From positions 3,694,001 to 3,758,000 of the forward strand of contig NZ_CP020918.1 of assembly GCF_003076455.1 (NCBI RefSeq): a stretch of 64,000 nt of DNA. The letters run 5' to 3'. Positions 19,093 through 27,011 of the stretch are shown piece by piece. The notes beneath the pieces were generated by a model that worked only from the letters and a program-made list of their open reading frames with translations, had not been told where the DNA came from and made no database searches. The translations under genes were made by a program, and so were the position numbers. This stretch comes from Flavobacterium faecale (GTDB lineage: Bacteria > Bacteroidota > Bacteroidia > Flavobacteriales > Flavobacteriaceae). The first letter of the stretch is position 1. Each line of letters starts with the position of its first letter.

Positions 19093-19115
19093 GGAACCTT
19101 AGCTGTTGGCAGTAG

Positions 19116-20114
19116 TTATTTTTTTATAGTTCGTAAATTTAACATCAAGTTTTTACCTTTTTCTGTTGTATTCCATATTAAGTTTATTTGTCCAGATTTA
19201 TCTGTAGTAGTTTCCAATTCAATTAATTGTAGAGCTGAAAATTGAATTTTTATAGTTTGAAAATCTTGGTCTCTTATATAGCTTATTCCAGAATCTACAA
19301 AATTCTGAATTGTCTCGTATATAACTTGTGAAAGTTTTTCTTTTACTTTTGAATCATTGGGTTTCTTTAAAAGATATGGTGATATTAAGGCAAAAATTTC
19401 TCCCCAAGTTAATTTTTTAGACCAATTTGAGTTAACATCTTGATGATATTGATCATTCCAATAGGTATGTTTCCCTGAAATTTCGATTAAATCTTCAATT
19501 TCTGCAAGATTAGCTATATCGAGTTTATTATCATTTGTGGTAATTTGTGACTTTAGCTCTTGATTCTCTTTTCGTATTTCGTTTAACTCAACATAGACTT
19601 CTGGGTTTGATGTCGAATTTGCCCTTATCCATCCAATTGCTGGATATCTTTTAATTGTTTTAGGTAGATTTAAGGCTACTAAACCAGGTAGTTCTTCTGC
19701 ATTTGTCCAAAACCTAATTAATCTATTTGTAGACACTTTTAATTTGAAATCCTGTAATTTCTGCCTTAAATCTGAATTTTTTTCAGATTTTCCCATAGGG
19801 ATTTGATCAGGATTTGAATGAATAAAAGCAATCACTTTTATGTTTTTAGTAATTGCATAATCATATTCCATTTCTGTATAACTTATACCTTCCGCAGAAA
19901 TAGAGCCATATCTTCCGCCAATGATTAATATATAGTAATCACAATCATCAATTACTTTTTTAATAAATTCAAATTGTTCTTCATCAATTGCAGGAAAAAT
20001 TTCCATTCCTGCTGGAATACAATCTAATTCCATTATTGTTTGAATAACTTTTGCTCTTTCATTTTTTAAATCAGCATAAGTAGAACTTATGAAGACTTGA
20101 TACCTTTTATCCAT
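19116..20114 (-). CDS. DUF4062 (TIR-like) protein, candidate defence effector
   Basis: A 332-residue soluble protein. The N-terminal DUF4062 domain (about residues 3-165) begins [17 protein letters not shown] and includes [12 protein letters not shown] and [12 protein letters not shown]; this fold is related to TIR domains, and the glutamates of TEMEYDYA (80-87) lie where a nucleotide-cleaving residue would be expected. A short coiled-coil ([20 protein letters not shown], about 177-196) links to a helical C-terminal region (about 205-332) I do not recognise. DUF4062 proteins recur in antiphage contexts. The gene fills a cassette: 11 bp from its stop to the left boundary and 36 bp from its start to the right one. 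Defence is an inference. Confidence 0.75.
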   Translation of the reverse strand: MDKRYQVFISSTYADLKNERAKVIQTIMELDCIPAGMEIFPAIDEEQFEFIKKVIDDCDYYILIIGGRYGSISAEGISYTEMEYDYAITKNIKVIAFIHSNPDQIPMGKSEKNSDLRQKLQDFKLKVSTNRLIRFWTNAEELPGLVALNLPKTIKRYPAIGWIRANSTSNPEVYVELNEIRKENQELKSQITTNDNKLDIANLAEIEDLIEISGKHTYWNDQYHQDVNSNWSKKLTWGEIFALISPYLLKKPNDSKVKEKLSQVIYETIQNFVDSGISYIRDQDFQTIKIQFSALQLIELETTTDKSGQINLIWNTTEKGKNLMLNLRTIKK

Positions 20115-20195
20115 TGTATTATTTTTCTCTCTTTTCGGGTATAATTATTGCCAACGTCAGTTCGTCTAAAAACCCTTGGAAGTTCCTATCTAAAC

Positions 20196-20717
20196 TTAAT
20201 TTTGAGGTAAATATAACCCATTTCCCGAACAATAATTTCGACTTTTAAAAAATACACTCACATTTATTTCAAAATTTACAACGGCGTAAAAAGCTTTTAA
20301 ATGAGTTTTATTGAGCCAATAAAACATAGCCGTACGTTTTAAGTACATTTTCAACATATTTAGGTCAACGAGATTAAAAATACGCTTGAGATTGTAGGCG
20401 GTAAAAATCAATCCCACATCAGCACTGGCGTGTTTGATGGATTTTTTGGTCATGATGTAATAGAAGTCCCATTGTCGTTTAATCACGCCATATGGATGCT
20501 CGACAATGGCTTGGCGCCGTCGGTAGATTTCATAATTATTTTCAATTCTGACCTTATTTTGATAAATCAAATCGGCATGTTGGGAGCGTTCAATGAGTCG
20601 GCCTCTAGCGTTTTTGGTACACTTTTTAAAAAGCTCGCAACTCAAGCAAGCACAGGTTTTATAATGCTTCATTTGGGTCACCGACTTTCCGTTTTTCTTG
20701 GAATACCAATTACCCAA
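20196..20717 (-). pseudogene. IS1182-type transposase, C-terminal fragment (copy B)
   Basis: The same truncated C-terminal domain as copies A and C, with the catalytic-glutamate segment RRRQAIVEHPYGVIKRQW and the cysteine pair CLSCELFKKC. This copy keeps a few more native residues at its broken end (WYSKKNGK) before switching to the IS91-type fragment. It differs from the others by only a handful of residues, so the three copies separated recently. Confidence 0.8.
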
Positions 20718-20958
20718 GGGTTTTGTAAAAATACGGCATTATGGTTTTCTGAGTAGCAACTGGAAACGAGAGAAACTAAAGATTTTACAAGAAAAACTAA
20801 AGGTACAACCCCAAATAAAAGTAACCAAAGAATCGAAAATTAGAAAGTGTCAATGCTGTAAAACGGGCAATTTACACAACATTCTACTGTTTGACCAGCG
20901 AGGTCCGCCTTCATGGTATCTTGGCAATAGCCAAAAATCAATTGCCTGTAAAAGTTAA
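20714..20958 (+). pseudogene. IS91-type transposase, C-terminal fragment (copy B)
   Basis: The best preserved of the IS91-like 3' ends: LPKGFVKIRHYGFLSSNWKR, then a region with KCQCCKTGN that resembles the family's terminal cysteine-containing segment, ending IACKS. There is no start of its own and the N-terminal catalytic domain is missing. It overlaps the broken end of the IS1182 fragment by a few bases on the opposite strand. Confidence 0.7.
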
Positions 20959-21226
20959 CTTTATGGGTAAGGGCACTTATACTCAAAAGTGAAGGAAAAC
21001 ACGAGAAAACCAACCAGATTATCCCTCAAAGAAAAGAAGACAATTTGTCCTCTTGAATTACCTAAACTTGTTTATCGATATCCCCATAGTGGCGGAAGTA
21101 GAGCGGTTCCGTTCAACCGCGGTTTCATTGTTGGCTTTTCAAGCCCCACGAAACCTTAGCTGTTGGCAGACGTAACAATATGCACAATACTTTCAAATTT
21201 TCTTTTTTTTAAATAGTTCTGCTTAA

Positions 21227-23644
21227 TTATTTTACTATCCAACCTTTTTCAGCAAAACTATTTTTTGTAAAAGAATTAGGACTCATTTTAAATTCCAATT
21301 GTTCTTTTATTTCTATTAACTTTACATTGTCGGGTTCAAATAATAAACCTTCTTCGCAAGTCTTTAAAGCCCTTTCATCATCACGGATATTGTTACGAAT
21401 GTTTATAGCTTTACCAAAACAAGTAATTGCATTTGAATGAATTTCCATTTTTGACAAATTTTCACCTGTGTAAATCGCCTGCTCATAATGTTCATTTGCT
21501 TTTGTTCCGATTTCATATCTCTTGTTTTTGGAGTGGTAAAAACTTGTTTTAGTAGCTTGTACAGTATATCCTTGAGCAAGTCCAAGATGAATTCTTTGGT
21601 CTTTTGAATTTAATTTAAGCGCTCTTTCAAAATAATTTATACTTGATTGAATAATTTCTTTAACATCATCTTTCTTCCCTATTCTACTCTTATATTCTAA
21701 ATAACCAAGTTCAATTAATACTTCTAAGAATTCATTGTCAATTTCTATTGCAATTAAAAATTCTTTTTTTGCTTTACTATATGAGTCTTTAAATATACCA
21801 TTATCCTCTATTTTCCCTTTTATCAAATATAAAAATGCGAACTTACTATTTTCTTTTAACAGTTTTTCAATCGAACTTATAGCTGAATCATAATTATAAT
21901 ATGCATTAGAAAGAGCTTTTATTGCTTCTCCCGCTGCAACTTTTTCTTTATGGTTTTTAGCTTTTGACCTTGTAAATAGTTTAACGCTTTCCGAATTATC
22001 GATACTAAATTTACTTTTTTCTTGGATGAAATTATCGTATTTCTGAATAATTTCTATTTCATTTTCTAAAGATAAATATTGTTTAGAGTAAATTTTTGCT
22101 AAATGTGGAATTGTATATCCTATTTCCCCGCTATCAGTTTTTTGCGCTAAACATAAAGAAGTTTTAGTAAGTTTGGGAATTGAATGTAATCCAATTTCAT
22201 CACTTGAAAAGCCACTTATATATAATAAATCTCCTAAGGATAATAGTTCTTCTCTTTCAGAAAGTGAAAAAATAAATAATAATGTTCTTTCAGCAATTGA
22301 TAATTTATCAATAGTTCCTTGAAAACAAAATTTAAGAATATCTTCATATGCTTTTCCGCTTTTTAAATTCTCAATTACATTTTCTATTGGTGTTCCTGTT
22401 GATAGTTGATGAGTTATCAATTGACCTGCTAACGGCATACCTTTGGTATAACTGTATAATTCATTTGTATGGTTTCCATACAACTCAATAAATGAATTAT
22501 CATTTTTTCCTGTAAATAACTTATATTGAGAACTCAAAAATTCTGGAAATTCTTTCTTTTCTTCAAATCCGTTTAGATTAATTCTTGACATAAAGAAATC
22601 TCCCAAAGTTTCTCTTGTAGTTAGAATTGCTTTAGATTTTATAGGAAAATGTTCAATAAACTTAATTAAATCATTGTCATTTAGTGTTTCTAAATTATCA
22701 ACAATCAAGAGAACTTTATTACTTTTTAAGAATTCTAAAACAACTTCTTCAACTTCATAATTGTCATTTTCTTCTTCAAGTCCATTAGTGGTAATGAAAT
22801 CATATATATCTTCCAATAAATCGGTATAGTTTGAAATAAACTCTGTTAAATCTTTAATACCTTCTGGGGTGTATTTATTTCTTTTAGAACTTGTCCAAAT
22901 AATAAAATCAAAGTTATTTTTATAATCTTTATTTTCTATAAGTTTAGTTGCGAAATAATGAACAAAAGTTGTTTTTCCAATTCCTCCAATTCCATCAATT
23001 TGAATTATTCTATTATTAGTGTTTTCTAACTTTTCATTTAATTCGTTTAAGTATTCCCTTCTACCAATAAATTCATTATACATTATTGGTTGATTGCTTA
23101 TGTTTTCAATGACTTGAAAATGATTGCTTTTCAACTTATAGAATAAATTATCTGCTTTTATTGAACGTGTACCTCTACGGCAATAAACATCACCTTTTTG
23201 AAAAATAGTTATGTTTTTACTTTTATTGTCTTTCCAATTAGATTTGCTATACTGTCCATCTTTTTTAAAAGGTGATATTGTTTTATTAGGAAAAATATAA
23301 ACTATAAAAAAATAATTATTATCTATTTCAATCGTATTAGTAATAAATTCTATAGAACCGTCTATAAAATTGTCAAGGATATTTGAAATATTTGCTTCAT
23401 CAGTATCATTGTCACTTCTATCATCTAAACCTATCCATTCAAAATTGTTATTTACTCCGTAAATAATATAACCCCCTTTTGAATTTGAAAAAGCTGCAAA
23501 ATCTTTAGAAATTTCAATTTTTGATTTTGCATCACTAATCGTAAATATTTCCTTATAGTCTAAATCTGCGCTTTCAGACTTAATGTTTAGATTTTTTATT
23601 TCTTCAATTGTTGTTTTACTAACGAATTTTAATTTATCTATCAT
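21227..23644 (-). CDS. AlbA_2/Schlafen-like plus STAND ATPase plus TPR protein, candidate immune sensor
   Basis: An 805-residue three-part protein. An AlbA_2 (Schlafen-like) domain comes first (about residues 20-165, ESADLDYKEIF, AAFSNSKGGYIIYGVNN, DVYCRRGTRS). The NB-ARC-like STAND ATPase (about 190-480) has Walker A GIGGIGKTT at 218-226, Walker B VLLIVDN at 311-317, LTTRE at 341-345 and a GMPLAGQL (GxP) motif near 405. TPR-like repeats (about 540-790) form the likely ligand sensor. This order, effector-ATPase-sensor, is that of bacterial NLR-like antiphage proteins such as Avs, with the AlbA domain as possible nuclease effector. It occupies one cassette alone. Target and effect are not known. 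Confidence 0.8.
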   Translation of the reverse strand: MIDKLKFVSKTTIEEIKNLNIKSESADLDYKEIFTISDAKSKIEISKDFAAFSNSKGGYIIYGVNNNFEWIGLDDRSDNDTDEANISNILDNFIDGSIEFITNTIEIDNNYFFIVYIFPNKTISPFKKDGQYSKSNWKDNKSKNITIFQKGDVYCRRGTRSIKADNLFYKLKSNHFQVIENISNQPIMYNEFIGRREYLNELNEKLENTNNRIIQIDGIGGIGKTTFVHYFATKLIENKDYKNNFDFIIWTSSKRNKYTPEGIKDLTEFISNYTDLLEDIYDFITTNGLEEENDNYEVEEVVLEFLKSNKVLLIVDNLETLNDNDLIKFIEHFPIKSKAILTTRETLGDFFMSRINLNGFEEKKEFPEFLSSQYKLFTGKNDNSFIELYGNHTNELYSYTKGMPLAGQLITHQLSTGTPIENVIENLKSGKAYEDILKFCFQGTIDKLSIAERTLLFIFSLSEREELLSLGDLLYISGFSSDEIGLHSIPKLTKTSLCLAQKTDSGEIGYTIPHLAKIYSKQYLSLENEIEIIQKYDNFIQEKSKFSIDNSESVKLFTRSKAKNHKEKVAAGEAIKALSNAYYNYDSAISSIEKLLKENSKFAFLYLIKGKIEDNGIFKDSYSKAKKEFLIAIEIDNEFLEVLIELGYLEYKSRIGKKDDVKEIIQSSINYFERALKLNSKDQRIHLGLAQGYTVQATKTSFYHSKNKRYEIGTKANEHYEQAIYTGENLSKMEIHSNAITCFGKAINIRNNIRDDERALKTCEEGLLFEPDNVKLIEIKEQLEFKMSPNSFTKNSFAEKGWIVK

Positions 23645-23752
23645 ATTTCGATTTAATTATACTTAATCACGTATTTTTTAGTAAGTTCTGATTTTCAGTT
23701 ATGTCTGCCAACGTCAGTTCGTCTAAAAACCCTTGAAAGTTCCTATCTAAAC

Positions 23753-24238
23753 TTAATTTTGAGGTAAATATAACCCATTTCCCGAACAATAATTTCGACT
23801 TTTAAAAAATACACTCACATTTATTTCAAAATTTACAACGGCGTAAAAAGCTTTTAAATGAGTTTTATTGAGCCAATAAAACAAAGCCGTACGTTTTAAG
23901 TACATTTTCAACATATTTAGGTCAACGAGATTAAAAATGCGCTTGAGATTGTAGGCGGTAAAAATCAATCCCACATCAGCACTGGCGTGTTTGATGGATT
24001 TTTTGGTCATGATGTAATAGAAGTCCCATTGTCGTTTAATCACGCCATATGGATGCTCGACAATGGCTTGGCGCCGTCGGTAGATTTCATAATTATTTTC
24101 AATTCTGACCTTATTTTGATAAATCAAATCGGCATGTTGGGAGCGTTCAATGAGTCGGCCTCTAGCGTTTTTGGTACACTTTTTAAAAAGCTCGCAACTC
24201 AAGCAAACACTGGTTTTATAATGCTTCATTTGGGTCAC
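23753..24238 (-). pseudogene. IS1182-type transposase, C-terminal fragment (copy C)
   Basis: The third copy of the truncated transposase end, again containing CLSCELFKKC, QAIVEHPYGVIKRQWDF and SADVGLIFTAYNLKRIF. It is almost identical to copy B over its whole length, including the WYSKKN edge visible upstream of the annotated start. Confidence 0.8.
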
Positions 24239-24275
24239 CGACTTTCCGTTTTTCTTGGAATACCAATTGCCTAAA

Positions 24276-24374
24276 CGTTTTGTAAAAATAAGTTATTATG
24301 GTTCTTTGAGTAGTACTTGGAAACGTCAAAAGTTCAAGCTTTTACAGGATAAATTAAAAGTAAAAGTGCTATAA
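24276..24374 (+). pseudogene. IS91-type transposase 3' remnant (copy C, diverged)
   Basis: The frame RFVKISYYGSLSSTWKRQKF corresponds to GFVKIRHYGFLSSNWKREKL of copy B but is clearly diverged and soon ends in a stop. It keeps the same place next to the IS1182 fragment. The following 350 bp aligns only loosely with sites A and B. Confidence 0.55.
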
Positions 24375-24751
24375 AAAGTAGAGAAGAAACCTTTTCTACC
24401 AAAATATCCTTGTTGCAAGATAACTAATTTACATCGAATAGCCATTTTTGACTAGCGCGGTCCGCCTGCATGGTTTCTTTTGGCAGTAGCCAAAAATCAT
24501 CCAGATAGCTAAAGGGACTGCAAAAAATAGTTTTGTGGGTAAGGGCACGTATGCTCACACGTGAAGGAAAACACGATAAAAACAGCCTAATTTATAGCTC
24601 AAAAATAAAGAGGACACCAGATCCTCTTGAAATCCTCCTGACTCTTTTACGATAACCCCATAGTTACGGAATCTCTGCGGTTCGTTCTACAAAGGCCTCA
24701 TTGTTGGCTTTTCAAGCCCACGAATCCTTAGCTGTTGTAGGCCGTTTTTTT

Positions 24752-25168
24752 TCAATTCGACAATAAATACCAAAGAAAAACAATCGTTACAATTAAAGTC
24801 GATACAATGCTGAGTAGCGAATACCAATTTGTTCTGCTTATTCTTCTACCATGAGATTCAAATTTATCAAAATTTTGAGTTGTAATTGATGCTTCAAATC
24901 GGCTTTTTTCCATCATTTCATATTCAATAAACATCAAAAAGCATAAATTGATAATTGGTATAAGAACGGTTTTTACAGAAATTGAATTTTCAATTTTAGA
25001 AAGCGCAAAAAAACCAGCAATTAAAATATTTTTAAAAGTAAAAAGTTTGTCGTGAATTCTGTCGAAATGTTTGAGAAGGTTTTTTAAACCTTCGATTTCT
25101 GTTCTTTCAAAATTTTCATCAATTCTTTTGTATTCGCTTTGGGATTCTTCAGAATCAAAATCTTCCAT
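24752..25168 (-). CDS. Two-helix membrane protein carried as a cassette, unknown function
   Basis: A 138-residue protein with an acidic N-terminus (MEDFDSEESQSEYKRIDENF), an amphipathic helix, then two transmembrane regions: a hairpin-like hydrophobic stretch around residues 48-85 and a C-terminal helix around 116-136. No enzymatic motif is visible. Small membrane proteins of this plan act as pore-forming effectors in some abortive defence systems, but nothing in this sequence proves that. It is alone in its cassette, 18 bp from the left boundary and 36 bp from the right. Confidence 0.55.
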   Translation of the reverse strand: MEDFDSEESQSEYKRIDENFERTEIEGLKNLLKHFDRIHDKLFTFKNILIAGFFALSKIENSISVKTVLIPIINLCFLMFIEYEMMEKSRFEASITTQNFDKFESHGRRISRTNWYSLLSIVSTLIVTIVFLWYLLSN

Positions 25169-25200
25169 AAGTTTATTTCGTTTTTAGCAGTTTACAAATG

Positions 25201-25560
25201 GCACTACAACGTCAGTCTGCAAAAAATCCGTCGTTTAGTTCTTCAAAAGTAATTAAATTGTTTTAATAAAAGAAAGAAAAGTTGTATGTTTAATAATGCC
25301 ACACATCAAAGGAATCCAGCGCACTCAGGTAGTTTTTCCATACCGAAACTTCGGGATTAGAACGTAGGATTTCACTAGACATCTATTTATTGGCACGGAA
25401 AGAATTTCCGCTATCGTTGGCTTTTGTGTAAACCTATTTGAGGACAAGACGGTTTATGTACACGAGCGAGACGCTCGCGCCAGGGTTCACTACTTCGACA
25501 GGTCGCTATCGCTCGGTTTTGGCTATACAAGCTCAACGAACCCTTATCTGTTATACGCAG
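25201..25560 (-). repeat. attC-like site D (about 350 bp, no IS1182 insert)
   Basis: The core boxes are CTACAAC (25204-25210), followed by GTCAG, and GTTATACGC (25550-25558), preceded by CAACGAACCCTTATCT. The right half CAAGCTCAACGAACCCTTATCTG is nearly the same as in sites A to C, showing that this half is the conserved part of the site. The loop holds its own hairpins (GAGCGAGACGCTCGC; CGACAGGTCGCTATCG) and TATCGTTGGCTTTTG, but no transposase fragment. This is the best example of the site before IS invasion. Confidence 0.55.
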
Positions 25561-25565
25561 GTTTT

Positions 25566-25922
25566 TTATTTAGGTTTCAATTCAATAACTTTTTCAAGCG
25601 CAATATTCACAATTTCCATTAATGAGTTTGTTGAGCTTGAATAATCTAATTTTTCAATGAGATTATTAAAAAAAACTACTTCTTTTGAATATTGTTTTGT
25701 TTTAGTAAGTTTTAATAATGCTTTTGAAATATAGATTTTAACTTTCTCAAATTGTTTTTCATAAGAGCCTAAATTTTTTGCAAAAGTTTCCCCATTTTCC
25801 ATTGTCATTACATTTTTCATATAACACAAATCTGCTCCATTTCTTGTTCCTCGTTGACAATTAAAAGCATTTCGAATTAACATTTCATAATTCATCGCTT
25901 CCGTGTAATTATTCACAGACAT
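25566..25922 (-). CDS. Cassette gene, unknown function (118 aa)
   Basis: A soluble 118-residue protein, mostly helical, with two cysteines in the first third (NCQRGTRNGADLCYM) and a basic middle. No known motif was recognised. It follows the 67-aa gene with a single base between stop and start, so the two are translationally coupled and probably act together, possibly as a toxin-antitoxin-like or defence pair. Its stop lies 16 bp from the GTTATACGC boundary. Confidence 0.5.
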   Translation of the reverse strand: MSVNNYTEAMNYEMLIRNAFNCQRGTRNGADLCYMKNVMTMENGETFAKNLGSYEKQFEKVKIYISKALLKLTKTKQYSKEVVFFNNLIEKLDYSSSTNSLMEIVNIALEKVIELKPK

Positions 25923-25923
25923 T

Positions 25924-26127
25924 TTAAGATTTTTTAAGTTTCATTAATCTGGAAAATAAAGCTGTATGTATATCATATTCCAACTTTCCCATATCATCCA
26001 ATCCTTTATTTGTTTTGGTATCCATTCCTTGACTTTTCAAATCTTCTATTCTTTCACTTTTCAACTTCTCTAAATAATCTGCTGCAGCTTTTAAGTCAGC
26101 AAAGGACATTTCTTTTAAATCACTCAT
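25924..26127 (-). CDS. Small helical cassette gene (67 aa), coupled to the next gene
   Basis: A 67-residue, highly charged helical protein (MSDLKEMSFADLKAAADYLEKL at the start, KLKKS at the end). The size, charge and position in front of a slightly larger soluble protein resemble antitoxin-toxin order, but no family is recognised. It is the first gene of the rightmost cassette, about 105 bp inside its putative boundary at 26.24 kb. Confidence 0.5.
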   Translation of the reverse strand: MSDLKEMSFADLKAAADYLEKLKSERIEDLKSQGMDTKTNKGLDDMGKLEYDIHTALFSRLMKLKKS

Positions 26128-26230
26128 TTTATAAATTCATTTATGTTATTGTAAATGTAAAAACAATAGAAATAATTTATAAAATTTCTTCTTATTAATT
26201 ATCAATGAGTTATCAACATCTTTTCGCCGA

Positions 26231-26241
26231 TTCTGCGTTAA
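26231..26241 (-). other. Putative right boundary of the cassette array
   Basis: TTCTGCGTTAA reads TTAACGCAGAA on the minus strand, close to the TTATACGCAG at the other end of the same cassette (25551-25560). This is what a cassette joined to attI or to a lost neighbour would leave. No integrase gene follows to the right. Confidence 0.35.
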
Positions 26242-26598
26242 TATTGCACCTAACTAATAAATAACATCCGGAAGTATCCCTTTTCTTTTAAGCTTTACCA
26301 TAACGCATGCAATTTTTTTAAGCTTATAAATAAAAGTTTTTCTAATTATTAATACAATATCCACTTTTAGTGATATCTTGAAAAAATTACAAATGCTTAA
26401 AAGTAATCCACTAAACTTTTTTCCCTTTGCCTATTTTTTCATATATGAATATCGCGTTCAATAGGATTCAGTATGATATTTAAAGACATTTATGATACAG
26501 TACTACTTATTTTATTTTCTAATAAGAATTTAGAAAAAAACTCCACAATAACTTCAACTTTTGGAAATACTAAATGTTTATATTCTTTACCAGTGTAC
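26242..26598. other. Gene-free stretch right of the array
   Basis: About 350 AT-rich bases with no supported gene and no convincing attI or integrase remnant. A short motif CACCTAACTAATAAATAAC lies just beyond the array edge. I see nothing else to report. Confidence 0.5.
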
Positions 26599-26946
26599 TT
26601 ATTTTAAAGGCTCAATTTTCACCACCTCAGAACTTAACGCTTTAGTACCACTTTCATTCATAGTTTGTTTTACAATAACTTTAATCTTATCATATTGAGG
26701 AGTAGGGAACCTCATCAGATCTGAAATATTCTTAAATCCGAAAGCCTTTGCCAATAAAGTTAAATGACGAGTTGCATACTTATGTGATTCATTAATATTC
26801 TCTACATTACCAACAAAACTGCGAACTAATCCCATACCGGTACTTAATTGTTCCTGTGAAATTTTTTTCTCTACTCTAAGTCTCTTTATATGATTTATCA
26901 AGTCAAAATCAAATTGTGATATGGTATATTCTGTAATTTTTATCAT
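26599..26946 (-). CDS. XRE-type helix-turn-helix regulator
   Basis: A 115-residue DNA-binding protein with a Cro/CI-type HTH in residues about 15-75: LINHIKRLRVEKKISQEQLS, then SFVGNVENINESHKYATRHL and LLAKAFGFKNISDL. The C-terminal 35 residues form a short tail of unknown role. The longest frame begins with GTG at 26967, but that codon lies inside a palindrome; ATG at 26946 is the better start. The palindromes in the divergent promoter region at 26.97-27.01 kb are the obvious operator, so it probably represses itself and the facing RNA. Confidence 0.75.
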   Translation of the reverse strand: MIKITEYTISQFDFDLINHIKRLRVEKKISQEQLSTGMGLVRSFVGNVENINESHKYATRHLTLLAKAFGFKNISDLMRFPTPQYDKIKVIVKQTMNESGTKALSSEVVKIEPLK

Positions 26947-26964
26947 TAATCTTATAAATTTTAA

Positions 26965-27011
26965 CACCTATATATTGGTGTATTAAATAATTTTGCTATA
27001 TTTGTTATAGC
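26965..27011 (+). promoter_or_regulatory. Rightward promoter overlaid by two palindromic operators
   Basis: A Bacteroidota promoter is visible: TTG at 26975-26977, 19 bp, then TATATTTG (TAnnTTTG) at 26997-27004. The -33 part lies in CACCTATATATTGGTG (26965-26980) and the -7 part in GCTATATTTGTTATAGC (26995-27011). Both are inverted repeats. A repressor such as the facing XRE protein would block this promoter directly. Confidence 0.6.

Larger units (their letters stand above)
17513..19093 (+). mobile_element. IS110-family (IS1111-like) insertion in attC-like site A
   Basis: The element is about 1.58 kb: a transposase gene with a short 5' flank (about 85 bp) and a long 3' non-coding flank (about 420 bp). 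Its ends carry short inverted sequences, CTATGTAAAAGCAGTAAATT on the left and, reverse-complemented, CTATGTAAAGCAATTAAAG on the right. Both the end repeats and the long 3' flank are IS1111-subgroup traits. It interrupts the repeat block between CAAGCCCAACGA and ACCTTAGCTG, sequences that are contiguous in the other two copies. IS1111-type elements that home to attC sites are known from Proteobacteria. Exact termini are good to a few bases. Confidence 0.75.
16511..19110 (-). repeat. attC-like site A (IS-enlarged, split by an IS110-family element)
   Basis: Read on the minus strand this is the recombination site between the DUF4062 cassette and the vapBC cassette. Its R''-like box (GCCAAC, with AGCTAAGG beside it) is at 19110-19098, and its R'-like box (GTTGGCAA) at 16518-16511. 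Between them lie the IS1182 and IS91 3' fragments and the IS110-family element. Removing the latter restores CAAGCCCAACGA next to ACCTTAGCTG, as at the unsplit sites. The TTCGT/ACGAA inner boxes and the unpaired spacers beside the core boxes match attC architecture, but the loop is far longer than usual. Confidence 0.6.
20141..21176 (-). repeat. attC-like site B (enlarged to about 1 kb)
   Basis: The boundary between the STAND cassette and the DUF4062 cassette. Core boxes on the plus strand are GCCAAC at 20150-20155, followed by GTCAGTTCGTC, and GTTGGC at 21162-21167, preceded by CACGAAACCTTAGCT. Inner boxes GTTCGT and ACGAAAC are complementary with one extra base, as in attC L boxes. The roughly 1-kb insert holds IS1182 and IS91 3' fragments in the same arrangement as sites A and C. 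Confidence 0.6.
23698..24742 (-). repeat. attC-like site C (enlarged, right half diverged)
   Basis: The boundary between the small membrane-protein cassette and the STAND cassette. Core boxes on the plus strand are GCCAAC at 23707-23712, followed by GTCAGTTCGTC, and GTTGTAG at 24734-24740, preceded by CACGAATCCTTAGCT. The left 560 bp is nearly identical to sites A and B, while the right 450 bp is clearly diverged. A recombination breakpoint near 24.27 kb, or older divergence, would explain this. Confidence 0.6.

Noticed and set aside
20430..20756. Plus-strand ORFs opposite the IS1182 copies (also at 23987-24274)
   Set aside because: They are mirror frames of conserved transposase coding on the minus strand.
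21227..23644. Naming the cassette STAND protein as a defined Avs type
   Set aside because: The AlbA_2 effector and the 805-aa length do not match the described Avs families closely enough by eye.
16511..24742. Three widely spaced repeats read as a CRISPR-like or simple tandem array
   Set aside because: The units are about 1 kb, contain transposase fragments and separate whole genes; there are no short regular repeats and spacers.
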